Positions 12,350 to 24,750 of a DNA stretch of 64,000 bases are shown piece after piece. The notes beneath the pieces are model-generated. The model saw only the letters and a program-made list of their open reading frames with translations. It searched no databases and had not been told where the DNA came from. The stretch's first letter is position 1. Each line of letters begins with the position of its first letter. Source of the stretch: Limnomonas spitsbergensis (lineage: Eukaryota; Chlorophyta; Chlorophyceae; Chlamydomonadales). The stretch is from assembly GCA_037349105.1 (NCBI GenBank), contig JAYJMM010000118.1, positions 1,302,001 to 1,366,000 of the forward strand. Reading direction: 5' to 3'. Both the position numbers and the translations under genes were made by a program.

Positions 12350-15300
12350 TCAGACCGCCAGCTTGCCCTGCTTGGCAAACTTGATTCGGTTCTCCATCTC
12401 AGGCCTGCAAAGAGAGGAGAACAGTGAGAGAGGACGTGAAGGACAGGCGAAGGGGCTTTCCCCCACCCTTCCCAGTATTTTATTTTTTTTGTCTCGTTCC
12501 GAGTTCCATACCGAAGATGCGCACATCCCTATATCAACACTCGTTGCACTACTCCTACCTTGATGAGCCCTTATATGCCTGTGTTGGCCCTTCACAGAGA
12601 GTTAACGCACAGTACCCACTACTTCTCCAGGATGAAAAGCACGCACCTTCACCGCGCAGGTGCTCCCTCAGCCCCTCAGGTAAAAAGGTTCATAACCTAT
12701 CACATGGCGTACCCAACTACCCATGTGTCTCATCAAGCCCTACGCCAGTCATGCAGTGCATGGATATGCAGAACCACTAACCTTAAACACAATGCTGCCC
12801 TGTACAGGTTTCTTTTTCCACCTCTCCCATGCCTTGTCATGCCCCAACCTGGCTTTGCAGGTTCCCTTTCCCCTCAACATGCCTTTGTGCTGAACCTTAC
12901 ATGCCATATCAGGCCCGGCACTGGTTGCTGAGCAGCCCCTCCCCCTCCCCAGCATCCATTTGTGTCCTGTACCTCATGTGCCTAATCAGGCCCTGCACCG
13001 GCCACGCAGCTGCGTCTCCCAGCGCACAGATGGTGTGACCCTCAATCTGCTTGGTGATCTCCCACAACATGTCGATCTCCTCCAAGTGCGCGTCTCCCTG
13101 CTCGCAGTGCAGGAGGGTAAGGTACGTCAGTATGTCCACACCCCTGTTCACAAAGGTCCAGCCACGTCAACGACCAAATGTCTGCTTAAAAGAAGGAAAG
13201 TAATAGACAACTAGTGGATGTGAATAAGTTAAACATACCATGCCACTAAGTCACGGATGCACCCTTTAGTTGCCCCTTAATCAAGTGCTCATTCTCATTC
13301 TGATACCCCCCGAGCCCTTTTCCCAACCATCGCCGGCCATCTGATGTCCAGACATTCCCCGGGCACCTTACCCTGCATGACCTACTTAGTTTTCTCCCCT
13401 CATACCTGTCTAGCATGCCAAGTCTCTTATCTACTCGTACCTAAACCATCCCAACAATTTTTATTAGCCATCTCTCTACCATCCTTTCCCTACTTCTGTC
13501 CCTGCCTGTCATTTGCCTCTCCATCCTCCTCCTCTCCTCCCACCCTACCTTTACCCACCAATCCCTCCAGCCACTCATTCCTGCTCCTCCCACCACACTA
13601 TTTGAGTGCGTCATGAATCATGATGTCATTGGGGTTCCACCTCAAACCCACCTTCTTCATGCGGGTCATGATGTCATACAACCAGCCGGTCCCCTCCCTG
13701 CAGGGCGTGCACTGCCCACAGCTCTCATGCTTGTAGAAGTAACTGAGGCGCGCAATCGCATCAATGACATCTGTGCTCTTGTCCTGCAAAATGCAACGCA
13801 GAGAGAAAGGAGGAGGAGGAGGAGGAGGAGAGTCAGGGCGGGAGGGACTTGAGACAATCCTGCACCGATTGAAGACACCCCACAATGAAGACCCAGTCTA
13901 AGGAGTGTTTCCAGATTGAGAGGGCCTTGGACAGCCAGGACCAATGGAAGGGCACACAAATTGTCAGTATGTTGGGCACCAAGGGAAGCATGCACTAAAT
14001 AGCTCAACACCTACCTACAGTAAAATGCCTCGATGACGGACACGGCGTCGTATCAGGGAAAGCATGATCATCAGGCCCGCCCTGGGCTACAACCAGCACC
14101 AGCACCCTCAGCTCTGATGAGCCACCCTGACCACCTATCCATCTCTCACCAAGGACAGTGACGGCAGCCACCTGGGGCTATAACCCGCCCCAATCACTCT
14201 GCTATGCTGCACTTCAAACAGCACTTCTCCTAAATGACTGCTGCACACTGAGCTATATTTCCCTCTTACCATGACAATGACGGCTGCAGTCCCCAGGCCG
14301 CTGATCTCAGCCTTGAGAGCGTCGAAGTCCATCAGCACAGTGTCGCACACCTGGCAATCAATCAGGCGGTGCATCAAACAGTCAGTCAGGGAAATTGTCT
14401 AGGGAATCAAGCAGGGCAAGGTAGTCAGGGTCCATGCCACCCCCCCCAAAAGGAAAACAAGCGTCATACGATGATTTGATGGAGAATCAAACCCTTGCTG
14501 GATAGGCTAAAAAGTGCATTGCCAGGAACATATGCACTTCGAACCAACACTAGGTGAAAGGGAAATTAGTAAATTACATGATATGCTTTCATAAAGGAGA
14601 AAAGAAGCTTCATTTAGCCAAAAGGCTATTTATGTAAACGGAAAATGAAAAATTCTCTTCCTCTTGCCAATTCAGGCATGCACACCTTCTTGGGCAGCAT
14701 GGGCACCGAGGATCCACCTGGGATGATTGCCAGCAGGTTGTCCCACCCACCACGCACGCCACCTGCAGGAACATGCAGGGAAGGTACTAAGTCAAGTCAC
14801 TTGAAGTCACAGCCGGAGGTGGCCAGGATATGGAAATCGAATAGTCTTAGTCTCAGCCGATCAGGGACGTGTGGACGAAGGAGGCCCCTCTCACATAAAC
14901 AAGCAACGCAATATGGCAATCAACATATCTATATTCTGAGATAATAATTCATGTTTCAGTCTTTGCGCCTGCCCTACATCCCTTATCTGTCCTGTTCCCA
15001 CAAACTGTGCTTTCTCCTTAAATTCCCCCCGGCTCCTTAGATACACCCTGGCTACTGGCTGGGGTGTCCACCTCTATCAACCCCAAACTCATCCCTTCAA
15101 GGGTCAAGGGATTGAGCCACTTCCCCCTGTGCTTCACCTGCATGCTTCTCGATCAACTGCTTGAGGGGGATGCTCATCTCCTCCTCCACTGTGCAAGGCC
15201 TGTTGACGTGACCACTGATGCAGAAAAGCTTAGTGCCTGCAGGAGGGATCACATCAGCGGGACAATTATACATCACAGTCAGGTTGGAATCAGAGCAGGA

Positions 15301-18300
15301 TACAAAGCGTCTTGAGGAGGCTGCAGCTGAGGCAAAATAGCTTGGTCAGTGCGGGTAGTCAGATCATTGATACAACTGCAGCACAGGGATGTGGTGTGGA
15401 TCAGGACACCACATTTATCAGACGTGTTGAGTGCCTCACCCTAGCGTGTGGCATTGATTGCCAAATTGGATGTCAGCGGCTACAAAATGGACCACCTGCT
15501 CCATCAGCCCCACCCGCCTCACCTGCATTGTTCTTGCGGCCAAATGAAGAGAACCACTCAGGACCACGGCGTAGGATGGTGGGCGCGACTGCCAGGGTCT
15601 CCACATTGGTCACAGTGGTGGGGCAGCCGTACAGGCCGACACCAGCAGGGAATGGGGGCTTGAGGCGAGGCTTGCCTGCAGGGGTGCAGGGAACAGGGGC
15701 ATAGGGTTCAGGGCTCAGGAGTCTAAGGGTGAAGCGACAGGTTTCCTGGAATCAAGGTTCCTTGGCAGTAGGGTGTGAGGTGTAAGGTTAAAGAGGTCCT
15801 TCCTTGGACACAGACACCCATGACTCAATCCAGTCAGTCGATCACTCATGATGCCGAAATACAATTGAAGTATCTCAAGCTCATCCCCTCCCCCACACAC
15901 CCACCACCTCCGCAGCCTCGAAATGACATTGCAGAGAAGGCCCATTAACAAGTGTTAATGCCCTACAAGTGGGTGGGGATGCTCCACAACTAGGGGGACA
16001 CGACCCTAACATTTAGGGGCCTGCCTCAGAAAAGGGTGGGTCTGTCCCACCAATAGCCGGTCATGCCCTACAGACAAGCGGTCTAGCCCAGCCACAAGAC
16101 CCACCCTGCTTGCCCTCCAGCGACTCGATGAGCGCCGTCTCCTCCCCGCAGATGTAGGCGCCGGCACCATAGTGCACAAACAGGTCAAAGTCCTGGCCAG
16201 AGCCGCAAGCGTTCTTGCCCAGGTACCCCTTGGCGTAGGCCTCATCGATGGCGCGCTGCACTGCGTAGCGCTCGGCAACGAACTCACCCCTAGTGGTGTA
16301 GGTGCGACGGCACATCACAAACATTTCAGGATGCAAGGAAGCTGACATTGAACACACAATGACTGCCCTGCCCCTCATTCCCTTTTGGTCAACCTAACAC
16401 TGCACAACACACCTTGCGCGCTCCTATACAACCTTAGGTCACCACCAACCCTGCACATCCCTGCACATATCCAGTCAGCCTGGCCATGCAAGTCCCCCCG
16501 GCCCCACATGACCTAGGCCCACTCATCGTCCATTCCCATCAATCACTCAATCAGTCTCAGTGTCAGACACCCTTCGTAGTATTTTCGAGTTTCGATTGAC
16601 CCATCCCCCTCCCAGCACGGTCCACCCCAATCAAGAGAGCGTTTTTGCAACAGCGTCTGCGCAGCCAACCAAAATATACATGCCTCAGTGTTTAAGGCAT
16701 GCACCTCTACCTGACATCTCCATCAAAGACCCTGGAGTGGCTAAAACATAACCCCCGCCAAAGTTCCAACTCGCCTGATGTAAATGTATCCCACTCGTGC
16801 CCGCATGCCGGTCATCGCAATCAGGCAGCCCTCAACTAGCTTGTGAGGCTCGTTCCTCATAATCTCGCGGTCCTGTCCAGGGATGGAGGGGACATTGCAA
16901 TGTGGCTTCTGTTTCTCTCATGTGACTGAAATACCTACCAAGGCAGCCCACTCAATGCTCCTGCCCAGCAGTAGGCCTCTGGGAGCCCGGACCCAGGGCA
17001 TACAATGTATTTACCTTGCATGTGCCAGGCTCGCTCTCGTCCCCATTCACCACCAAGTATGATGGTCGGCCATCAGACACCTGTCAGGGTAACAAGGAAA
17101 ACACAGTAAGGACGGCGCCAAGGACAAGGCAAAGCATTCATCGGGTGGCTGAGAGCAGGCGACAAGGAAATAGTGAACCGGACAACAGGACAAGTGGGCA
17201 ACGAGTGGGCGGATTTCAGTGAAACAGAAGCGTGAAGGTGGATGAGTAGACAGTACACAATGAAACAAGGAAACAGCTTCCAGAATCATGTTATGCCCAA
17301 CAGAGTTAGTGGCTTGTGGAGACATTGTACAGCCTTAAAGTGCGCCGCTTCCCGTTCAACATGGGGAGAAGGAGGTTTGATGCTGGCCAGCTGGACATGC
17401 AGGGTAGGGGGAAAGCAAGCATGAACCTCCCCTTGTTACCTACCAACATCAGGCACACCATGAATCCATGATTTAGTGTAGAAGTACATATGCAGTGCAC
17501 ATATAGTAAATTACCCCCATGAACACATGCTTCAGTCCCCGACTCTCACATTGAATCCAATCTAAAATCCCTCTTCAAAGCAAGGTCGGATTGGCCTACG
17601 CGCCAGCCTCTCACCCACAACCAACAAAGTTTGAATCCAACTTTTAATAAGATGCATCGCTGCACAGCGGAGTTTCCTTGCACCAGTCACATGCATGGCA
17701 AGACCCTCACCTTGGGCATGAAGCTCCACTTCATGCCCGAGGGGAAACCAGCGCCGCCTCGGCCACGCAGCCCACTCTTCTTCATCTGGTCCACGATCCA
17801 GTCAGCGCCCTTGACCATGATGTCCTTGGTGCGGTGCCAGTCTCCGCGCATCTCAGCACCCTTGTGGTCCGCGAGGCAGGGACATGCAATTATCCTCAGT
17901 GTTTCAAAAGAGGGACGTGCATGCCTCTTCAGTGGTTGAGAAGGCAGGGGCGCGCAATTCATCCACAGTGGTTCAGGGGGCAGAAACATGATGGCATGCA
18001 TGTACCAAAATTAAATACTTACTACAGGTACTCATATGGTTTAGTAGGATGGCTTCATATCAGCATGCGGAGGGTCCATAAGGCATGGGGCATCCTGAGT
18101 CACACAAGGTAAATTGTATACAGGTACAGATTTCGTGGAGCAGCTGTACAGAAAATATGGTGGTGTGATCTGCATACTCGTGACCGACAGGACAAAAACC
18201 TTTGCCCACGTGGTACCACACATCCTGTCCCCTCCTTACCGGCAACATATTCCAAGCATGGGCCTCCCCAGCATGCATGCGATGCATATGCTTGGCACAC

Positions 18301-18589
18301 TGGGCATGAGGCCAAGGCCAAGCCATGCCAGTGTTGCATGTCCCACAGCTCTTGATCAGCACCCCCTGCATGTTCATACCTTGAGGAAGGGGTCATGAAA
18401 GCCGTAGATGTTCGTGAAGATACGGTCCTTGTCACTCAAGTCACCGAAGGACGTCCTCTCGGGGACCGGAGGGGGTGCAGCGACAGCAGCTGGGGCCACA
18501 GCAGCAGCAGCTGGGGCCGCAGCGGTGGGGGCTGCAGCAGCGCTGAATGTCTGGAGTACCCTGTGTGCACGTGACGGAGGGAGGACCAT
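12350..18589 (-). CDS. NDUFV1: NADH:ubiquinone oxidoreductase 51-kDa flavoprotein subunit, mitochondrial
   Basis: Twelve exons: 18380-18589, 17711-17860, 17015-17080, 16775-16872, 16105-16289, 15523-15675, 15138-15236, 14686-14762, 14270-14350, 13652-13783, 12973-13097 and 12350-12404, giving 476 residues in one frame. This subunit of complex I binds FMN and NADH and carries the N3 iron-sulfur cluster; it passes electrons from NADH into the chain at the matrix arm. Visible hallmarks are the flavin/NADH glycine-rich loop [14 protein letters not shown], the [16 protein letters not shown] block, and cluster cysteines in [15 protein letters not shown] with a fourth in [15 protein letters not shown]. 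The first 50 residues are Ala/Pro-rich and begin [10 protein letters not shown], suiting a mitochondrial presequence. An alternative first exon near 18810-18865 (MALLWRWRRC) is possible. The intron 16290-16774 has a GC donor. Length matches the family. Confidence 0.95.
16290..16774 (-). other. NDUFV1: GC-AG intron in the complex I 51-kDa gene
   Basis: The exon ending in YIYI plus AG is followed by GCGAGT, and the next exon starts with G that completes Arg and continues GEFVAERY. This Arg-Gly-Glu-Phe junction is conserved in the family, so the GC donor is required. The nearest downstream GT would shift the frame. Confidence 0.85.
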
Positions 18590-20009
18590 ACGTGTGGACC
18601 AAGGCTATTGATGCCGAACCAGTCGGAGACATCGGGCGAGGCACAGAGAATTCGACATAGATGGAATATTGGTTTCAATCCATACTCAATGAACACGGAT
18701 ATACAAGGGGGAACCCTTGGTCTGGCTGGGCTTACAAGGAACATCATCGATGGAGGACAACTATCTATATGTAACTTGATGATTGAGATATTACACACCC
18801 TGTCCTAAAGCCTCCAAGCAGCGACGCCACCTCCAAAGCAGCGCCATGCGAGATACCGAAACAGCTGCGGGACAACATCTTAATTGTTCGCCGGTCTTGA
18901 ATCCGAGCTTAATCCCTCTTTATCTCTTGATTTAAGCGATCACAGGCGCTTCACAATACCTAAATCTCTAGAACTATGTGGGTAATGCCACGCTGCTTGT
19001 TCTGGTTGTGTGGAGTTGAATGTGTGAGGCCCACAGGTAAGATTTGCAGGGGGCTTGCACAGCACCAAGTGTCCGGCCATGTATGGTCAGGATTGCTGGT
19101 AAGGGTCATGTCCACAAATTTTACTTGCACATACTCAGACAGCCGCAGGTGTCTACACACACAGATAACTTTCCACAGATCCAAAAACTACGAGCTGGCT
19201 CTGACAATCCCAAGCCGTATCCAGGACACTATGCCCAACTGGTATCTGCTACTCCTTGTGGGAACAGCTCATGCTGGAAAACTATTACCGTCTGCCGGTC
19301 CTGGGGAGGGGTCAAAAGCTCATCGATTATGTACCCTCTAACCTAATGACCTGCATGAGTGCATGGACCATGAAGGCTCCATTGGTACATATGTTTTTCT
19401 CCAGGTCAAAGTACGCCTCATAGAGGCTGAAGAAATGACAGGATGCTATCCGTACGCAAAAAATATTTATTTACAAACATCCTGTTTCTTCCTCTTCGTG
19501 CTAGCCAGGACCATTCGATCACAAGGTGATACCATGTGACAGCGGATCGACAACCGATTCAAGGAAGTAAGGATGTGCTGGCGTCGCCCATCTCAGGTAA
19601 TGCCTGCAGGCCTGCAGGTTGGCCCTCATATGAACAACCAACCAAAGATGGCCTGCCTATGGCAAAATACTGTTCAACACACGTCCAAATGTTTCCTCTC
19701 TCAGGGCAAGTTACTCAGGTGGCCTTGCTGCAGATGTGCGGACCCTTGAGGGCCCCTGGACTGACAATTTGAAATCTGGAAAATGCATCACTATGCACAT
19801 AAGCACATGACATCTCTAGGGCGACAGTGTGTGTTGGGCATGCAAGGCAGGGACACTGTGTGTGCTGCCGCCTGCCTGCCTGTTATGTAGACAGGATAAG
19901 AGACAAAGGTTAAAAGAGGGGTGTCGTGCATGCATGCTAATGCCTGGATGCTTCCAATTTGACCTGATTCAGGAAAGTAGGGCAGGAATATAGGACCGCC
20001 CGATGGCTG

Positions 20010-20105
20010 GCGGAGTGGCGGTGCAAGTAGCAAGACATGCAGCCCACGGCCATAGGTCATGATGTAGCTGAATTGTTGCTGCAGCTGCACCCTAAAATAA
20101 CGGAA
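20010..20105 (+). repeat. Dispersed SINE-like repeat
   Basis: Contains CACGGCCATAGGTCATGATG, then TAGCTGAATTG and GCTGCAGCTGCAC followed by AAAATAA, a diverged copy of the family's 3' end. Confidence 0.55.
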
Positions 20106-20424
20106 GAGCCCCTTGACCCTGGTCTCTTGAACTGGAGGCCTGGAGCCCTGGAGGCCTGGAGCAGTAGAGCATGGCTGATTGGCTGGGTGGTTTACTTGAC
20201 CATCCCACCTATACATGTTGGCAATGATGGGTGGGTATCGACCATTTCATCATACAAGTCACATTGTTGACCGGACTGTTGATTGAGTTCTGCTCACTGC
20301 TGAGTGCTAACCTGCTGGTAACGATAATCCTGACCTCCGTACTGGCGTAACAGCTGACTCAAATATTGAATGAAGTTCTCAATGTATGGGGAGTTCCCTA
20401 TCGCTCATCGGGCGCCCTTCCTGC

Positions 20425-20580
20425 TACCAGCTGTCGTGTGTTTAGAACAGTGCATACCTACCCGCTGGGCCCTGCTTAATGCTCGGCCGCGTGGGGCTGG
20501 TAGGGAATGACTAGGCTCAATTCCAGCTACCATGCACGGCCTGGGCCATGGTGCAGCCATGCCATCCTCGTATGTGAGGG
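20425..20580 (-). repeat. Dispersed repeat, copy 1 (inverted partner at 57485-57600)
   Basis: Read on the minus strand, this stretch matches 57485-57600 on the plus strand over more than 100 bp, including TATGGCTGCACCATG-like sequence, CATGGTAGCTGGA and GCAGGGCCCA. The match is interrupted by small changes, so the copies are diverged. The element type is unknown. Confidence 0.65.
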
Positions 20581-21050
20581 GGCAGCTGTCATGTGTGATT
20601 ATGTGACATGACATGTCGTGTACCCCCCTCATCAGCAGGTTGACATCACCAGAATCAATGTCAGTATCGATGTGACCAGCAGGCAGGCAGGCACCCGGTG
20701 AGCGTGATGAGTGGGATGGTCCAGGCAGTCCAAGTGACAGGTGACAGGGGTCACGTCAGTCAGTAAAACAATGCAGTGCAATGTCACAAAACCATCTCTC
20801 AATGGCTCGTCGGCAAATAAATTCCTCGTTCGAAGCTCGTGTGCTCGATGTCCAACAATTAGCGGTTATTTACCACGTGCGTGACGACAACTTGATTCTG
20901 TGAGACTCCAGCCCTGTCGATCCAAGTTACCCACCTCTCGCTCGCGCGCTGAGCGGCAACAACTCAGCATTTCCTTGCCTACTCCTTACGTATCCCGGCA
21001 TTCCTCATAACGGTGCCTGGTCAGGAAGAAGCCCCTCACTAAGTCACGAC

Positions 21051-23282
21051 ATGACGCAGCGTTCCGACCGTCTCGGTTATCACATGCTGGGTTCCAATCG
21101 CCCCTCCTTGTTTCCCGGCAGGGGGGGTGGCAGCAGCGGTCACTATGGTGGCAGCCGCAGCGACGTCGATGGTGTGTATCAACTTCGGCAGGCCCTGAGC
21201 GCCAGTAGCAAGCTCGACATCGGGAAGCTGCAGCACCAGCTCCGGATCGATGGCCTGTGGCCGCGCCCACTGCATGCTCTCCCAGCATCAGCGAACCAGC
21301 GGGGCAGTCCCAAGGGGAAGCTGAGGCTCAAGAGTGGAGGTGTGCACAATGAAAATCCCAGCAGGGGTCCCGGCCGCCAGCAAGCGGCCAAATGCTGCGA
21401 CATCCGTCCCATAGAGGGCAGCAGCAGCAGCAGCAGCAGCGGGCCATCTGCAGCAGGCTTCGCTGCTGCGCCCATCGAAGGAGCTGTGGCGCCCCCGACA
21501 GGTGCCTCCCCCCCTACTGACAGTTTGAAATGCGCCTCCTGGGGGTGGGCTGGGGCCGACTTTGCTACCAGGAGCGCTGTGGCAAGCCGATGGCTTCACC
21601 GCGACGCACCAGCATCAGCAATGCGGAAGACAGCTGAAACGGTTGGCCTTTTCCGCATCAGCCTCCTTCCCACCCCTCCCTGCTCATCAACCCCTCCGGC
21701 ATCTAAGAGGGGCAGCAGCAGGTCCCTCAAGCAATCAAACAGGTGCATTCCTGTAGAAGCCTGCAGCAGCGGCAAACTGCGGCCAGCCTCAGCAAACAGC
21801 TGTTGCAGCCAGCTGGCAAAACTCCCTAGTTGCGCAGTTGAGGCGCCTGGCGCAAAAGAGCTCACCAGTGGCAGCAGCAGTGTTCTGCAGGGCTCTGCCA
21901 GCTCGGCGGCATCTTCAGCATCAGTGCTTGATGTCGATGGCTTGCCGCTCGGCCGCCTGTCCTCAGACAAAGGGGACAGTGCCTTGTCCTGCACTAGCGG
22001 AACGACGAGTTCCGCCACAGGTGGTGCGGGCTCCCAAAAGACCCTGGAGAGCGCCGGGACCGGACTGAGCATTGAAGCTCCTGGCGATAGTGCCGCTGGC
22101 GGGGAGAGGTTGGGTGTTTCGAAGCCAGATGGAAAAAGTGTTAGCATGGCAGCTCCGGGTGGTCTTTCGGGTGACTGTCCCAAGGTCCAGCGGCAACACC
22201 AGTCGCAGCAGCACCTGTTTCATGGGCGCGTCTGCTTTCAGCAGGCAGAGCCCTCAGCGCCGGGCCACTTGACAGTGGCGTCTGTTGACACGCAGCCGCC
22301 CGCTGGCCAGTCCAATGAAGAGGGTGCCAGTGGAATTCAGCCCAGTAGGACATCCGCATTTCCTCAGCTCTCGGCCAGCCCTAGCTGCTGTCCAGTAGCT
22401 CCGCTGACTCCCCGAGCAGCCTCAAGCAGTGGCATAGCCAGCAGGGTCTTGGCTGCCAGCAGCAGCACCTCGGCAGCCAGCAGCACTCACAAACTTGGCA
22501 GGAGCAGCTACAACGGGCTGAGTGCTTCAGCGCAGGTGTCATGCCCAGCAGCCACTGTCCCTGATGCTGGCCTTGGCGGCAGCAGTATTCACAGGTCCTG
22601 GGGAGCCGACACCATTACGCGTTCCCGCCTCGTGAAAGCCGCTGAAGAGGCAGCGGCCATGTGGATGGGCAGCAGGCCCGGAAGCAGCAGGGTTAGGGAC
22701 AGCATTAAGTCGGCGGGGGTCCGCCGGGAGGCTTCGGAGCTGGCTCCAAGGACGTGGGAACAGCCTGAGCAGCAGCAAGAGCGGGACAGGGAGTGGCAGG
22801 AGCAACACAAGCTGCGGGTCTCCTCCGCTGGCCTGTCCTCACGGCAGGCCTCGCCGCCGACACTTGCAGGTACCGTTGCCACTGTTTCCGCCTTGTATCG
22901 GTTTGCGGGAGGGGGGACCCGCAGGCTGGCGCTGCAACAGCAAGTGCAGAGGGGACAGTCTGGAAGCGGCGATGGCACGTTGCCGGCTGCCAGTCAGGTC
23001 GCAGAGCCTGTGCTTCAGCACCATATAAAAGAGGCAATGAGGGATGATTGCTGGGGGGCAGCATCCACACCCCAACTGCCTGATGCTGCGCCTCCTGCGG
23101 CCGGAACACCTGCTGCGGCCCCCAAGGTCTGCTTCAACCGTGTGAGGATGCGGTCATCAGCGGCAGCTGAGGCTGCTCTGGTGGTTCCGCGGCCTATGAG
23201 CAGCCTCATTGGATCGGCTATGACTGCAATAGCTGCGGCCGAGGACGTTTTCATTTCTAGGATGTCAAACCCATCGGCTTAA
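21051..23282 (+). CDS. Hypothetical Ser/Ala-rich low-complexity protein
   Basis: A single open frame of 743 codons, far longer than chance at this base composition, beginning MTQRSDRLGY. No domain was recognised. The protein is rich in Ser, Ala, Gly and Gln, has a poly-Ser run near residue 125, and is predicted largely disordered from composition. A short motif, GLFRISLLPTPP at about residue 199, recurs as GLFRLKLSPLP in the next gene downstream, and both carry AVEAPG further on, encoded by the same 16 bases. The two are therefore probable tandem paralogues in the same orientation, 1.5 kb apart. The C-terminus (AAAEDVFISRM) looks more ordered. Introns are not needed to explain the frame. Function is unknown. 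Confidence 0.65.
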   Translation: MTQRSDRLGYHMLGSNRPSLFPGRGGGSSGHYGGSRSDVDGVYQLRQALSASSKLDIGKLQHQLRIDGLWPRPLHALPASANQRGSPKGKLRLKSGGVHNENPSRGPGRQQAAKCCDIRPIEGSSSSSSSGPSAAGFAAAPIEGAVAPPTGASPPTDSLKCASWGWAGADFATRSAVASRWLHRDAPASAMRKTAETVGLFRISLLPTPPCSSTPPASKRGSSRSLKQSNRCIPVEACSSGKLRPASANSCCSQLAKLPSCAVEAPGAKELTSGSSSVLQGSASSAASSASVLDVDGLPLGRLSSDKGDSALSCTSGTTSSATGGAGSQKTLESAGTGLSIEAPGDSAAGGERLGVSKPDGKSVSMAAPGGLSGDCPKVQRQHQSQQHLFHGRVCFQQAEPSAPGHLTVASVDTQPPAGQSNEEGASGIQPSRTSAFPQLSASPSCCPVAPLTPRAASSSGIASRVLAASSSTSAASSTHKLGRSSYNGLSASAQVSCPAATVPDAGLGGSSIHRSWGADTITRSRLVKAAEEAAAMWMGSRPGSSRVRDSIKSAGVRREASELAPRTWEQPEQQQERDREWQEQHKLRVSSAGLSSRQASPPTLAGTVATVSALYRFAGGGTRRLALQQQVQRGQSGSGDGTLPAASQVAEPVLQHHIKEAMRDDCWGAASTPQLPDAAPPAAGTPAAAPKVCFNRVRMRSSAAAEAALVVPRPMSSLIGSAMTAIAAAEDVFISRMSNPSA

Positions 23283-23445
23283 CTAATCGGTGATACTATT
23301 TTTGGCAGGATGCAAGGGACAGAGCACATAAAGCGCCTCCCTTACATGTACTTTCATATCTCGTGGCTCTCAAAATGGCCATTTGTTAATTTCTTAGTTA
23401 CTTCGCCCAAAGAACTCGAGTAACATAAAACTATATAACATTTTG

Positions 23446-23450
23446 TGTAA
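23446..23450 (+). terminator. Candidate TGTAA polyadenylation signal
   Basis: TGTAA lies about 165 bp after the stop codon of the 743-residue gene, in AT-richer sequence, which suits a volvocine 3' UTR. Confidence 0.45.
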
Positions 23451-23929
23451 TAGCCGGCATATAGACTGCCTAGTGCCTAATCACTGCAGGCAGCACTTGT
23501 GTTTGGATGATTCATCAGTGGCGTCGTTGCACGAATACATTTGTGATTCTCATGTAGATAGCCAAGAGTTGTGTATATTTTTTGCCCACCGAGGCTTGGA
23601 TTGGCGGTTTGGCCGAAATTATAAATGTTTTTGGTCGCGTTAACGGACGGTGCCATGGTATTTGCATTCCTTGTATAATTTTCTCCACCATGTGTTATCC
23701 AGAAAACTTGTTCCGATTTTCCAGTTCATGTATGTTATCACCAGCTCCCAAATAGGACAAGCATCTATCTCTGTCAACATGGGGACATTGGTCACTTCCA
23801 ATCCAGGAAAACTGATTATCCCATGTTGAGTCTCATATCCCAGACTCAAAAAAAACTGCCAGTCGCAGAATTAATGCCAGATTTAGCACTTCATCAAATG
23901 AATGAGGTGCCAAGTCAGGAGCAGACATT

Positions 23930-24360
23930 GCATGTCAATAACGTTACACCTCTGGGCTCGCTCAAAGCTCGGCCGCTTGGGAGCCCAACTGTTCAGAAGG
24001 GAGAAAAGAAGAAACTAAAAGGAAGAGGGGGGGAAAGGCACAGAAGGAGAGGCCGAGAAGGCAAAGAAGACGAAGTCCAACACCTGAGTTCCACTAGAGA
24101 GTAGCCCTCAACAAAGCCTCTATAAAAACAAATGTCCACAAAAACAAGCGTATCCCACCCCTGCTTGGCCGGAGGGCGCCCCACTGATAAGAAGGGAGAA
24201 GAGAAGAAACTAAAAAGGGGGCAAACAACATCAAAAAAGACAAAAAGTGAAGGCCGAAAAGGCAAACGACACCGGCGTCTCAGAATCCCTAGAGACTTAC
24301 CCTCAACAATGCCCACAGCACAGTCCACAAACTAAAGCAAGTGCATCCCACCCCTGCTCA
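23930..24360 (-). mobile_element. LINE 3'-end fragment, inverted copy
   Basis: The minus strand matches 56960-57390 on the plus strand, including CTGAGCAGG, TTGTGGACTGTGCTGTGGGC and the CT-rich tail. Only the 3' end is present here; this is typical of 5'-truncated non-LTR insertions. It sits between the two low-complexity genes. Confidence 0.7.
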
Positions 24361-24750
24361 GCCTGGCGTTGCTAGTAACAGACGGCATGATGCGCGCACG
24401 GGTAACAGTAACGCCTGCTGTCAAGTCAGTCAGACGCACGCTGTCATCAGTCAGCCTGTCTAAGTGTCAACTCACTTCAGCACATCTTGTTTTCAATCAA
24501 TGGTTTGCCGCACTGTCAGGCTCTAGGTCGACAATCAAATACCGATACTCCCAATTAGGCAAATTCACAACGCCGAAGCGACTTATCCAGCCGTAGACCA
24601 TGCTTCCTCAATCCAACTAACCCTAATTTAAGAGTTACCACCCCAATGTGTTGCTGGCCTTCTTGACATAACGGGAACACGTTTGTTATCCCCCTCTCAT
24701 TCACCTCCTCTATGTGCGAAGCTTCATAGACGAAGGACTAATCGACAACG

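Larger units (their letters stand above)
18590..21050. other. Intergenic region with dispersed repeats
   Basis: No convincing gene was found. It holds the 5' flank of the complex I gene, a copy of the dispersed AGCTGAA repeat near 20010-20100, and a repeat near 20425-20580 that is also found inverted at 57.5 kb. The ORFs present are short and lack codon or family support. Confidence 0.5.
23283..24750. other. Intergenic region between the two paralogous low-complexity genes
   Basis: Besides the LINE fragment at 23930-24360 and the poly(A) signal at 23446, nothing was recognised. It is more AT-rich than the flanking genes. Confidence 0.5.

Noticed and set aside
19000..19345. Overlapping plus-strand ORFs of 100-121 codons
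   Set aside because: No family match and no splice chain; likely chance frames in intergenic DNA.
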